Under the pieces are notes generated by a model. The model was not told where the DNA came from and ran no database searches. It was given only the letters and a program-made list of their open reading frames with translations. A stretch of DNA of 64,000 nucleotides from Glossina fuscipes (lineage: Eukaryota > Arthropoda > Insecta > Diptera > Glossinidae): the NCBI RefSeq assembly GCF_014805625.2, contig NW_023998432.1, forward strand, positions 3,419,541 to 3,483,540, read 5' to 3'. Below are positions 12,410 through 24,724 of the stretch, one piece after another. A program made the position numbers and the translations under genes. How positions within the stretch are numbered: the stretch's first letter is position 1; each line of letters opens with the position of its first letter.

Positions 12410-13210
12410 CCAATTTTGCAATCACATCCCGTATAATCGTTGCTACGCAAATTAAGCATTTATATAACAAAAACGTTTAATTTTGAGTACTTTTTGACGA
12501 AAGTTGGTTCATAATAGTAACCCGATATAAACGTTAATTGTACTAAATTTAAAAAAATACGTAAGTGTATTTTTTTACACTCTATTTCATATAAATGTTC
12601 CCATGAAAACGAAGTCAATCCATGACACCAACAAAGTCTAAGTTTTGGTACTGTGGAACGACAGTAGGTGAAAAAATCTTTGCCCTGACATGGAAACAAA
12701 GCATAGGTTTCCATAGATTATCATAAAGAATTGTGTTAGGCAAAGTGATGTGAGGTATGTAAACATCGACCTTGCGCACCTATAATATGTTTGGATATTT
12801 ATAATTAAATGTTTTACGTGATGACAAATCCTGAGAATCGCAATGAATATATTCTAATACCTTTGACCGTCCTAAATATATATCACGAATCTAAAGCGGC
12901 TTTATTTCCATAAAAGTTTCCGAAATAGAGTTCGTGCTTTGTTCTCTTTCAGTAATTTTACAAAAACTGCGTTACAGTTAGTAACAATAAACTAGTTTGT
13001 TTTTGTTTTCGATATTATAATAAAAGAGTAAGTTTTTTTTATTTGTTTGTGTTTTCTATAATTGGTTAATTTTTATAACTATCTTCTATACTTTATAAGG
13101 TTTTGCTTACTTTGCGTCAAATCATCAACTTAATAAAGATACAAATTTATGACTTAAGCAAGCACGTAAATCTCAGGGAAATGTATGCTATCTTCATTAT
13201 TGAAAATACT
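12410..13210. other. Intergenic, nothing recognised
   Basis: AT-rich, with no motif-bearing frame and no RNA gene seen. Confidence 0.4.
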
Positions 13211-13212
13211 TT

Positions 13213-13350
13213 TACACCCTTCATCGAAGGATGAGAAGTATATTCATTTCGTCAAAACGTTTTGTCAAAATGAAAAAAGCTTTAGCGACCCCACAAAATA
13301 TATGTATTCTTGATCAGCGTCTATTTCTGAATCGATTTACGCATGTCCGT
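13213..13350 (+). repeat. Dispersed repeat family 1, 5' fragment
   Basis: 'acacccttcatcgaaggatgag ... ttcgtcaaaacgttttgtc ... tatgtattcttgatcagcgtc ... ttctgaatcgatttacgcatgtccgtcc' is the start of the family. Homology stops abruptly at the tRNA-like sequence beginning about 13351. Confidence 0.6.
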
Positions 13351-13440
13351 CCGAGTGGCCGAGTAGGCAAAGAGCCGCGACTAGCAACTCATTGGTCGTG
13401 GATTCAAATCTTAAGTGCCGTCGAGTTTTCAATAAAGCCG
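13351..13440 (+). repeat. tRNA-like element, possible SINE head
   Basis: 'GAGTGGCCGAGTAGGC' resembles the A box of a serine/leucine-type tRNA, and 'GGATTCAAATC' about 45 bases further resembles a B box. Between them 'CGAC ... GTCG' could pair as an anticodon stem. Acceptor-stem pairing is not convincing, so I do not call a functional tRNA. Either a tRNA pseudogene or the promoter head of a SINE would fit. Confidence 0.35.
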
Positions 13441-13789
13441 ATAGACTTAGATGCCAGTGCTTTAGGACTTTAATTTTGGAACTTATTATCTGACTAAATT
13501 AATAATGATAATTTATATTGAACGCTACCGTTATTTGACTCTATTGAATAGAAATTGACTTGTATTAACTAACTATTCATTATGGCTTTTGTTCATATTT
13601 CGAAATAAAACTCAGCAGATTAACAAACACACGGCGTACCTAAATTGTTTTGTAAATAAAACTAATATTTTTCTTTTTTTTTAATAAAATTCTCATACAA
13701 CTCAAATGTGCAACTTTTACACATGCACATCTTGACATGAAGTAAATAATTACGGAAAAACCATTTACACATTATTATATATAATATTA

Positions 13790-14975
13790 GTTTGGGGAAA
13801 AAGAAATCCATTATTTTTTCGGTAGATGGCTCCACTGATAGATTTCTCGTAAAGTATCGATCAAATAATTTCAGATTTATGCTCGTTGGAAACGTGACAT
13901 TTCGCAGTAAAAAAAATTCTTTTGCTGTTTTTTGTTTGGTGCATTCAGTTGTGAGTTACAGCATGTTAAAAATGAAAGTGAACAAAGAGAAAATTCGGTA
14001 CATTTTACAGTTTTTCGTTGACAAAGGCGAAAATGCAAGCCAGGCGGCTAAAATTGTGAATGGTGTTTATGGTTCCGATACTGTAACAGCCAATTATGTG
14101 CAATTTTAGTTTCGTAGATTCCGTTCAGGAATTTTTGATGTTAAAGATGCACCTCGCACAGGTAGGCCGGTCGTCGAAAATGTCGATAAAATCGGAGAAA
14201 TGATCGAAGTTAACCGGCATGTTAGCAGCCGGTAACATCGCCCAGGAGCTAAAAATCGACCATAAAACAGTTTTAAACCATTTACACAAAGCTGGATTCA
14301 AAAAGAAGCTCGATGTTTGGGTGCCACACCAATTAACAGAAAAAAACATGATGGATCGAATTTCCATCTGCGAAGCCTTGGCCAAACGGAATGAGATAGA
14401 CCCATTTCTTAAACGGATGGTGACTGGAAATGAGAAATGGATCACATACGATAACCCTGTGCGAAAACGATCGTGGTCAAAGAGCGGTGAAGCACCTCAA
14501 ACGGCCAGGAAGGTTTTGCTATGCATTTGGTGGGACTGGAAGGGGATTATTTATTATGAGTTGCTTCCATATGGCCAAACGCTAAATTCTGATCTCTACT
14601 GTCAACAACTGGACCGTTTGAAGATAGCGATCGACCAGAAACGGCCAGAATTGGCCAACAGGAGAGGTGTCGTGTTCCACCAGGACAACGCTAGGCCACA
14701 CACATCTACAGTGACTCGCCAGAAACTTCGGGAGCTTGGTTGGGAAGTTTTAATGCATCCGCCATACAGTCAGGACTTGGCACCAAGCGATTATCATCTT
14801 TTTCTTGCATTGCAAAATTTCTTTAATGATAAAAAATTGGAATCTAGGGAGGATTGCGAAAATCGACTACTAGAGTTTTTTGCAAATAGAGACCAGGACT
14901 TCTATGAGAGAGGCATTTTGAAGTTACCTTTAAAATGACAACAAATCATACCTGAAGTCAATATTTTAATGCTCA
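13790..14975 (+). mobile_element. mariner element, copy 1 (3' end lost)
   Basis: The 5' inverted repeat starts 'GTTTGGGGAAAAAGAAATCC' right after a TA. The body is nearly identical to copy 2 at 20726-21986 through 'caacaaatcatac' (about 14951), then jumps to 'cctgaag', which in copy 2 lies about 62 bp further on. The 3' inverted repeat is absent. The transposase frame (ATG 13972) has a TAG after VQF and a one-base shift near 14235. The long remaining frame (14219-14938) reads VTGNEKW where the catalytic block should be VTGDEKW, so the first catalytic Asp is lost. HQDNARPH and APSDYHLF are present, 34 residues apart. Confidence 0.9.
13972..14938 (+). pseudogene. mariner transposase pseudogene (copy 1)
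   Basis: A D,D34D transposase that would cut and paste the element at TA sites. The N-terminal helix-turn-helix part (KVNKEKIRYILQFFVDKGEN) ends at the in-frame TAG at 14107. After it the sequence reads FRRFRSGIFDVKDAPRTGRP, so the stop replaces the tryptophan of the usual W-F-x-x-F-x-x-G block (TGG to TAG). A frameshift near 14235 then breaks the frame before KIDHKTVLNHLHKAGF and WVPHQL. D-to-N in the first catalytic block and a missing C-terminus complete the damage. Confidence 0.88.
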
Positions 14976-14979
14976 AGAT

Positions 14980-17900
14980 TAGCTAATATGCGTCGCTGAC
15001 CACAAGATAAAGCGAAAACATGCGCACCACTTTATAAACAAAAACAACAAGTGAGAAAACTATATTCAATCGTGACCGCCTCTTTTATACGCAGCACAGT
15101 AATTCTAAAAAAAAAAGAAAGACATTAAATATTCATATATTCCAATATTAGGTCGGCACGATTGCTTTTTTTATCTACAGGATAAAACTGAGAATTTATT
15201 TAATATATGGGTTGTACTTGATAAGTAACAACCAAAAAACACGAAAGCAAAAATGTTTGAAGTTTGAAAATTTTGAGTCTTTCTCAAATTCTCGTTCAAT
15301 GTATCTCTTGTATGTGATGTCGCCATTTTTGTAAGTAAGATACTACATGGTTATGCACCCTACGATGATGGGTATAAAAATGAAAAACTACATTCGAATT
15401 CTCCTCCTCTTGATCCGTAAAGGTAGCTCCTAGTTTTGCATAATCAAAAGTTACTAAATTAATAACAATTCCAAGAATCGATTTTTTTAAATTTCATGAT
15501 GATAATAGCCACGAAATTTATGATAAAAAAACTTTGTGGTTTTTTTTTCTCAACTGATGGTTTTAGAATCACGCGATGCTTTGTTAATACTAACGCATTC
15601 AAGCCGAAAATGTAGAGTAAGTAAAACGTGGCAATCCATACATACTTTCAAAAAAAAGGTGTGACTCCAAAATAGTGGAGGAAATCATATTTGGAGAGTT
15701 TTAAAACAGAGAGTGCGAAATAGGTTTTGATCTCCAACATAATAATTGAAAAATTGACGGATGGTTTAGTGCAAGAGCGGGACGACATTCGGTTGAAAAC
15801 TATGCGGGGACACTATTCAAAATCTATTCATTATTAACAAATAAATATTATGTATAAGTCAGGTGTTCATATTAATTTGACAATAGCCTACCTACCGAAA
15901 TGAACATGTGGTCAAATTTCCTATCAAAGCTTGATATACTAGATGTGTAGATGTATTGTTTAATGTAATCTTTAAAAAGTAATCTAACTATGTAATTGTA
16001 TCAATAGCATCAATAATATTGCGAATTCTTAATGTCACTATTCTATAATTTGACTTCACAAAAGAGTGTACAAAACAGAGTTTTTAAGGTTCCGAATAGG
16101 TTCAGTTGCAAAGAAACTTCAAAACTTTCAAAGTTCTACTCGCTCATCGTATTTGATAAAAAGTTAAATATACAATGGCACCTAAAGTGCAAAAAATTCT
16201 AATGCAAACAAAACGAATCATGAACATCGACAATAAAACTGAATTGAATTTGGAATCAGTCAGAGTCAGAAAATAGTATACTATCAGCCGCTCCAACTCA
16301 GCGAAACGATCACTGCAAAGAGCAGCTCACGACAATTTAAAAAGACATTAGTACAGCCAAACGATATGGTAACGCTATTTTACAACACGACATCGCAGAG
16401 TCCCATATTGTAGAACACAATCAAGAAATCTTAGCAACGCTGAACTAGCATCGACTATTTCTGTAATAAAAAATGTTATGAATTAAAATTCTTTCATGGC
16501 GCGCGGGATTTTTGTAATTGTGCTTTTATCGAAAATTAGATGTAATGTATGCATTTGATGTTAAAAGTGCGGTTACATGAAATGTAGTATATGCTCAACG
16601 AATCGCAATGATAATTCACACAAACAAGTTACTACCCTTCTAACTGCTTGGCTAATTACAAAGCGCCTTCTATGTACTATGAATTAAGATTTTACGCTAA
16701 ACAATCGAGTACAATGCATTTTATACAATTATAATACAAATATTTTAATCCTATGCTTGAGAATAAATTTTCCTTTATTGACAGCTATTCTCGTCAGCCG
16801 TTTTCAATGTGTAAGGCAAGACCAGAATGTCTAGATATTAATAAATAATTTTTACATTTCCAGAAAGTCAAATAAATTATAATTACAAGATCTTTATTAC
16901 TACATAAGTGTTGTCCTTGTAACGTACAATGATTTCGGTTGTTCTTATAGTAAATTAAATTTTTGAATAGTCACTTCGACATCTAATTTATTCTTCCTAT
17001 AATCATGACCTATATACGCATATGTAATTTTAAATTTGTTATAAATTATTTAATGTGTAAATACCATAATTATAAATATCTTAAACAACATCAGCAACAA
17101 TAACAAAAAAAGGGAAAAATGTTAAAATAAACAAAAATTTCTTAAACGAAGCATTACATTTAATATTATCGATCCGAATAGCATATTGGTTAGAAAAAGA
17201 GCAATGAATGTGCAATAAATGTGAAGTGCAAACACTTGTTACTGTTGTGTTTTGCATTAAAACAGTTGATGTTGTATTGTTAGTCGTACATTGGCAATGA
17301 AAAACAATCGCTGTACAACAATTATGCTAACGCTAATGATGTTGACGGCGTTGATAATGTTTATGTTGTTATTGTTGATTCGTGCTCATGAATAGCACCG
17401 TGGTACAATCAACAACTAGCCTCAATTGTTTACACCACACACTTGCGCAGTTTATATGATATATTTATACAGCAAAGTCGAGATGCGAGAGAGGAGAAAT
17501 AAAAAAACATGGAAATATTTTCACAATACTAACCTAATTTTTCTGCGTTATATGATTATATGCATCGATTGGCAAATTCACATAAAAAACAATAAACGAA
17601 TAAATAGAATAACATATATATATATATATATATATAATCTGACTGGAAAAAAATGTTTGAAAAATTTCTTTCCTTTCATAATCAATCTAACAATCGTTTT
17701 CTGATGTATCTGTTTTTTTGTTCAAAGCGTTTTCCTCCCGCAATTTCCATTAGGATCTGATTATTTAATTTTACCTTTACAATCTTCGAAATTGAAAGGA
17801 TTGTTTTTTTCTTTACATTACATATTGTTTCATTAAAATATAAACTAATATCTGTGCAGTATTCCGGTAGTACGTTATGTAAGTTTTGTATTTCTTCACA

Positions 17901-18320
17901 TAAATTTTTGAATGCGGTAAAATCGTTTCATAATTATTTAGAGTATGTGTCTTACGTTAAAAATATGATGCTAATATGAATTAGGTCGTCAAAGATAAAA
18001 AGGTGTGGTTTCTTCAAAAGAGAAGAAACATAGAATAAGTCAAAAAACCGAATACAATCAATTAAAGGCTCTCTCGTTTATATAATCACATTTATAAGCA
18101 CATTTTAAAGATCCAAACTTGAAATATGTCTGCAGGATATCTACGCTAGTTTTAGTGTTAAACACTCGTCTACTGCATTAAAGCAAAAAATCAATAGGAA
18201 GCCATGGGAATTTTAACAATTTTTCACCGCTGAATTCCTGAAAAAATTATTAAAAAATCGTTAAACAATTCTTGTAAAAAGTTTATAAATTTTGAAAGTG
18301 AGATATATAATATAATAATA
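14980..18320. other. Intergenic, gene-free
   Basis: Fragments of family 1 termini lie at about 15045-15110 ('acaagtgagaaaactatatt', 'cttttatacgcagcacagtaatt') and 15355-15380 ('caccctacgatgatgggtat'). A (TA)n microsatellite is at 17614-17636. Around 17230-17390 the sequence is rich in GTT/GAT triplets without a frame. No gene seen. Confidence 0.45.
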
Positions 18321-19117
18321 GGTGCTTGCACGTATTTTGATCAAGGTTGTACCCATTGTTGAAAATGATAAAGCAATGCGAAGTATCAATGTGCATAATG
18401 GTTAAATTCAGCGATTTTGGCGACATTCATTACTATTGTTGTTTGATTTGAAGAAATCTACTGCTCAAGCCCATCAAACACTTTCAGAAGGTTGTGCTAA
18501 TACGGCTCCATTCTATGCCAATTGTCGGTTGTGCTTTCAACGGTTTAAGAATGGTGATTTTATTATCAAGGACAAGGAACGGCCTGGAAGGCAAAAAAAT
18601 TTCGAAGACAAACACCCAGCTTAAACTCTTAAAGAGCTTTCCAACAGCTTAGCAGTTGATAAATCAATTGTTTCTAGACGTTAACATACAATGGGAAAGA
18701 TCCAAAAGAAGGGATAATGACTTCATTGCTTGCCTCTGCATTGGCGTATTGTCACTGGCTATAAAAAGTGCCCAATTTAACAAATTGAACGATGTGTAAT
18801 TGCAAAACGGGCCAGTAATAGAGGTTTACAAACACACGAGATGTACAGTGTTCCGATTACCGATTGTTCAAATCGATGCAGCATGGTTTGGCTACCACGC
18901 GGGTTCGAAATGCTGAAGAATCGCAAAAATGCGTCGTTGATTGGATTGCTACCAAAACAATATCATTCTTTCATTATGGTATCGCCATGTTGCCAAAGGA
19001 TGGGAAAAAGTAGTAGAAAATGCTGGAAAATACTTTTGATTAATATATGTTGCACCAATCTTTGTCAATAAATGCCGTTTTCAAATGAAAAAAATGATCA
19101 AAATACGTGCAAGCACC
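18321..19117 (+). mobile_element. Internally deleted mariner with perfect terminal inverted repeats (797 bp)
   Basis: The ends are perfect 23-bp inverted repeats (18321-18343 and 19095-19117, starting GGTGCTTGCACGTATTTTGA), flanked by TA on both sides. Inside, the plus strand encodes mariner transposase pieces. AQAHQTLSEGCANTAPF and FQRFKNGDFIIKDKERPGR come from the N-terminal HTH region, WRIVTGYKK is a damaged first catalytic block, and SFFHYGIAMLPKRWEKVVENAGKYF comes from the C-terminus. The middle, with the second and third catalytic Asp, is missing. It is a non-autonomous deletion derivative; its perfect ends would still be recognised if a cognate transposase were present. Confidence 0.88.
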
Positions 19118-19119
19118 TA

Positions 19120-20720
19120 ATAGAGTTAGTTAATCCTCGAAAACCTGATCATTTAACTACTATTATAAAACAAATTGTACATTATATGGAAAACGAGCAA
19201 TAATTGGGCAAGATTGAATATTAAATACCCTACATAACTTCGCCTAAGACAATTCGTTATGTATCTTGGGAATAAAATATGCAAAATTATATCTCATTAC
19301 GCTGTAAAGGCTTAAAAAAAAGTATATGTATGTAATTCACACGTATCACAGAAGAACGCTTGAGTACAAATAAATTAAATTTTTTTTACATGGGAAATAT
19401 TTCAAATTGTTCAAATATTTAAAGGCAACCACAACAAAATCAAAATTACAAATAAAACCTCAATTAGTTAATGTAATAAAGCCTATTTTCCTAATTTTGA
19501 CGACTTTCTAATATATACATTCATATAAATTTCGGCATGTATAAATGAAAAAGCGTGCTTGTCTGTCTGAAGTGTCAATCACAGCAAACTTGCTTGCTTT
19601 GGAAACCAAAAAAATAATTGTTAAAAAAGTAAGCAAAGCTTTATTTACAAACAAGAATAATTTATTCTTTCAATTTTATATTTACGTTACATTACAAAGG
19701 AGACCATTGACCCGCAACTCTTAAAAAAAACAAAGAAATATGTCTGCATACAAGACAAATATTGCAACCGGCTTCTGTGCATTTTCCTTTTTCTCTTTTC
19801 TTTTTTTTCCCTTTACACATTTAAATGCGGACACCCTCTTCCATTTTCTTTGTTTTTTTTTTTTTTTGTTTTTTCTTGTAAGAGATGGCGAAAACTCTAT
19901 ATATAAGCCAGCAATACTTTCTTAGGGAGTACTTCAGCATTATGGGTGTATTAAATATGTTAATACGTTTATAATGGAGGCGAAGAGTACGTACTTAATC
20001 AATTGAATCAGAATCTTTCGCCAGCTTGCGCATTTGCCTATTTCTGACGCTCTCCAGGTCCCAGCACCCAAAGAAAAAACTTCTTTTATACTTCCATATA
20101 CATCGACATAATATCTTCTTTTTTTTTTAGTATGCTCAATAGTGAAGATTCAATGTTGTATAAGGTTTCTCAGTTGCGTTGAATAATTTCTTTTTCCTAT
20201 TATTATTTTTCTTCATACGCTAAAATTTAAACATATCACAGTCACCTCTCACTATTGTTTAATATGGACTGTAGTGTTTTACTATTTTAACGGAATTTCA
20301 AAATCGCTAAACCGCACCAATATCAACAGGTTGTGTACTGTCATAGACATAATTACTGCATTCGTATTCCGAACAGGCAGAAAAGGCCAAACATGTTTTT
20401 TATGAACATCATGAATGAAGGAAAAGAAAGCATAAATAATCTGAACATATTTCTAATTAAACACTTCATTGATTTATGCACAAAATTATTACATAGATAT
20501 TTATTAGAAGTAACAAACACAAATATTAAACACAAGTAGCCAGCCATTTACTTTTATTGGGAATTATTATGCAAGCGTATTATAATGTATATTAAGAATG
20601 ATGTCATAACGAATGATCTGGCATTAGGCAAGAATTAATTTATTGCAATTGGAAATTTAAATAAAGGCCTGTTTGGCAACTAGTAATAAATTTGCAATTT
20701 TTTACATCTATCAAGTATTA
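19120..20720. other. Intergenic, gene-free
   Basis: Only T-rich stretches (about 19780-19880) and short AT-rich frames are present. Nothing I can name. Confidence 0.4.
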
Positions 20721-20725
20721 TATTA

Positions 20726-21986
20726 GCTTGGGGAAAAAGAAATCCATTATTTTTTCGGTAGATGGCTGTACTGATAGATTTCTCGTAAAGCATCGATCAA
20801 ACAATTTCCGATACTGTACATTTAAATACTGTACATTTCGCAGTAAAAAAAATTCTTTTACTGTTTTTGTTTGGTGCATTCAGTTGTGAGTTACAGCGTG
20901 TTAAAAATGGAAGTGAACAAAGAGAAAATTCGGTACATTTTACAGTTTTTCGTTGACAAAGGCGAAAATGCAAGCCAGGCGGCTAAAATTGTGAATGGTG
21001 TTTATGGTTCCGATACTGTAACAGCCAATTATGTGCAATTTTAGTTTCGTAGATTCCGTTCAGGAATTTTTGATGTTAAAGATGCACCTCGCACAGGTAG
21101 GCCGGTCGTCGAAAATGTCGATAAAATCGGAGAAATGATCGAAGTTAACCGGCATGTTAGCAGCCGGTAACATCGCCCAGGAGCTAAAAATCGACCATAA
21201 AACAGTTTTAAACCATTTACACACAGCTGGATTCAAAAAGAAGCTCGATGTGTGGGTGCCACACCAATTAACAGAAAAAAACATGATGGATCGAATTTCC
21301 ATCTGCGAAACCTTGGCCAAACGGAATGAGATAGACACATTTCTTAAACGGATGGTGACTGGAGATGAGAAATGGATCACATACGATAACCCTGTGCGAA
21401 AACAATCGTGGTCAAAGAGCGGTGAAGCACCTCAAACGGCCAGGAAGGATTTGCTATGCATTTGGTGGGACTGGAAGGGGATTATTTATTATGAGTTGCT
21501 TCCATATGACCAAACGCTAAATTCTGATCTCTACTGTCAACAACTGGACCGTTTGAAGATAGCGATTGACCAGAAACGGCCAGAATTGGCCAACAGGAGA
21601 GGTGTCGTGTTCCACCAGGACAACGCTAGGCCACACACATCTACAGTGACTCGCCAGAAACTTCGGGAGCTTGGCTGGGAAGTTTTAATGCATCCGCCAT
21701 ACAGTCCGGACTTGGCACCAACCGATTATCATCTTTTTCTTGCATTGCAAAATTTCTTTAATGATAAAAAATTGGAATCTAGGAAGGATTGTGAAAATCG
21801 ACTACTAGAGTTTTTTGCAAATAGAGACCAGGACTTCTATGAGAGAGGCATCTTGAAGTTACCTTTAAAATGGCAACAAATCATACAACAAAACGGTGCA
21901 TATTTGACCCAAATCGGACAATCCGAAGCATGTTAAATAAAGTCCTGAAGTTCATATAAAAATAATGGATTTCTTTTTCCCCAAAC
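20726..21986 (+). mobile_element. mariner element, copy 2 (complete, 1261 bp)
   Basis: Terminal inverted repeats of about 29 bp (5' GCTTGGGGAAAAAGAAATCC, one mismatch to the 3' end) are flanked by TA at 20724-20725 and 21987-21988, the expected target duplication. Length and structure are those of a full mariner. The transposase gene carries the same TAG and the same frameshift as copy 1, yet its three catalytic Asp blocks are intact (VTGDEKW, HQDNARPH, APTDYHLF). Both inverted ends are present, so it could be mobilised in trans. Confidence 0.93.
20907..21936 (+). pseudogene. mariner transposase pseudogene (copy 2)
   Basis: The start ATG at 20907 gives MEVNKEKIRYILQFFVDKGE. A TAG at 21042-21044 replaces the Trp of the WFRRFRSG block. 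About 110 bases later the frame shifts by one (near 21170), and the rest (21154-21936) is open to the natural C-terminus LKWQQIIQQNGAYL. The C-terminal part contains WVPHQL, the first catalytic block TGDEKW, HQDNARPH and DYHLF with 34 residues between the second and third Asp. Two lesions separate it from a working gene. Confidence 0.9.
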
Positions 21987-22114
21987 TAATTTATTATATA
22001 ATTTATATTATATAATTATTATTATATAATCGGTAATAGTCGACTTTTTGTGATAACACAATTTGATTTTTGGCAACGGCACGCAGCGTATATCAATTTT
22101 CAGTTTTTTGACTC

Positions 22115-22410
22115 GAATTTTTGTACCCTACACCACTTGTGATGCAAGAATATAGTAAATTTGTGCCGATATACGCAACACCGCGAATGATGTAGACATA
22201 GATTCGCCTTTTATTATATCAATTGAAACCAATTTTCAAGAAAGTTACAATTGATAACACGACAAGAAGAGAAAGGCTTAAAAAAATATTGGAAAGTGGT
22301 ATCAATCGCAAATGTTGTTTATTTGGAAATTTTTAAACCATTCGCATTTCGCGGAGTTATGCGATCGATTTGTTGACTTATGCCTTATTCATTTTAAAAA
22401 AACCTGAGCC
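22115..22410 (+). repeat. Dispersed repeat family 2, fragment
   Basis: It begins 'taccctacaccacttgtgatgc', equivalent to the inverted end of the egghead-intron copy, and continues 'aaatttgtgccgatatacgcaacaccgcg'. Homology fades within 300 bp. Confidence 0.45.
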
Positions 22411-22419
22411 GAACTAAAC

Positions 22420-23108
22420 GCATATACGCAGATTTACGAACAGAGAAATGAGAGTAAAACGATTAAGAATTTTGAACTAATTATGATAAGAATGGACATA
22501 TATGTGGGTGTTGGTAACAAAACGAGGAACCTGATATGACCACGTCCTTTGATACGTAAAATATACAAACATATCATATAAGAATTAATTAGAGTTTGAT
22601 TTTTGCGTCAATTGAACATAAAATTTAACAGAATACAATATAAATAAAATACAATTCCATTAATAAATAGAGCATAGACTAATTTGAACAATTTATTAAA
22701 GTGAGTAAATTTCGCCTACATATATTCATATATATGAATATATACGAATTGTGAATAACGTATTAAATATATGAATGATTCGATTTAACACTGAATGCAA
22801 TTCTAACCTGTTTGGGACCATTGACTGCAATCTTGTTGAAACAAAATATTCCAATCGAAACTCAATTCACTATAAGAAGCCATCGTCTAAGTTGAAATGT
22901 GCGCTATAGCTGCTGCTATGATTGTGTTAAGTCAAAAATGAATAGATTGTTGACGATTACACGTAGTACTTGCCTCTCGGCAACGTTGGAAGTAAGTAGT
23001 GGTGGTGATGGTGGCGGCGTTTGTTGACGGTGGTGGCAGTATTGTAGTGTTGTGTTCGTGATTTTGATTTGATACTTTTTTTACAAAAATGACCATTCAA
23101 ACACACAG

Positions 23109-23159
<51 letters not shown>

Positions 23160-24720
23160 AACACACACGCGCGGCACCCAAAAGAGTTTGGAAAACTGTC
23201 TACAAGTATCAATTTTCAATTTTCATTTCACTTGGCAGATGAAATAAAAAGGAAAAGTACGTGGGATATTGGATTTCCCACTCCATTCCAAACATAGATA
23301 ACGTTTCTTTTCTTTTTTAATTTCGCTTTTCTTTCCAACTCTTAATTTTTTACAAATGGTCACAATCTTTCAAACAGTGAAATTACGAATGAAGAGATGC
23401 CATGTGGAGTCTTTAATGTGCACGCTATATATATATCCAATACAATTTTGAATTGTAAATTAAGCAATTATTTTCATGGATATTTTATTTACCAATGCAT
23501 GTTTACTCCCACGCCTCAACTGCACGGTGCTCGGATCGAGTAATAACTTCACGATGCAGTTACAGTTTTTAATTGAATTGTTTTTAAGCAAAGAAAAGAA
23601 ACGCAAAAAAAAGCAGAAAAACATAACAAAAACCACATGATTTGAGGACACAGAGTAAAAAGAAATGATCACACATAGATAACGGTTAAACGTTGTTGGA
23701 TGTCAGGGATATGTACAATGGCTTACACTAGCTTTTAATATTAACAAATACATACAATTGCAAATTTAAACAATTTGAATACTATCACATTGTACCACAA
23801 ACTTTTATTAAAATATTCTTCGTTTTATTATTAACTAATATCAAATAATTAAAAAAAAAAAAGACATCGACGTCGAAGATGATGTGATAAACTATGGAAC
23901 CGAAAGAAACTGTAATTTTCGATGCTGATAAATGTATAAATTCTACGCCAGCAAAAAAGCTTTATTTCACATAAACAAAGTACCATATAGTAATTACTGA
24001 TCTTCTAAAGCAAGCGGTATACATATATATATATATATATATATACATGTGTATATACGAACTCGAATAAAAAAAAGCTGATACTACTTACCTTGCAGTA
24101 ATAATGTAGTTATCGACGAATGATTGCGTAAGAAAAGAGCTTTTAGACTGAGATATCGTAAAGTCACAGACATTCAGTAATTTTCAAGAGCGAAATAATG
24201 AACCGCGGATGCAGTTTTATTTTTATTTAAAATTTCATGAGAGCTTTTTTTTCATGTCCACAATCAGAAGCATCTTAGATTTTTCAAATGTTTGTAACAA
24301 ATATTTATACAAAATCTTTTAAAGTGTATAAATACTTAATCAGATAATCTTGTGGCGATTACGATTACGAGCTCTAAAATTTTGCTTGTAAATATTACAC
24401 ACCTTTTCCCAAAGTTTAAGTACATTCATCGAAAGATTCGCTCATATTTATCAAAAAACCGTTAATTCTGGCGATTTTCGTAAATTTTTGCTTTCAAATT
24501 TAATTTAAAATTTTTAAATGTCTTCAATTTTTTCCTTCACCGAATTATCAATAATTGGTTTAAAAAATTTGCGAGTCAATTCTATAATTTGAAATTAAGG
24601 AAATCACATAAGAAGATCTTGGACACAATTACCGAAGAATTATGCTTAAGTAACGAACGCTTTTAATTTTTAGCTTTGTAGAGTTTATAGTTGTATTTCA
24701 TGCGCGATTTGTTATCCGTG
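22420..24720. other. Intergenic with microsatellites
   Basis: A long (AC)n tract spans about 23111-23152 and a (TA)n tract 24024-24046. Positions 22990-23050 are rich in GGTGGT-like triplets. No gene that I can support. Confidence 0.5.
23111..23152. repeat. (AC)n microsatellite
   Basis: About 21 uninterrupted AC dinucleotides, continuing into interrupted 'acaaacacaaacac'. Confidence 0.95.
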
Positions 24721-24724
24721 GCGC

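Noticed and set aside
14125..14445. 106-aa minus-strand frames here and at 21060-21380
   Set aside because: Nearly identical because they are antisense to the two mariner copies.
23111..23160. Possible CRISPR-like or tandem array
   Set aside because: Simple AC microsatellite; no CRISPR is expected in an insect nuclear genome.
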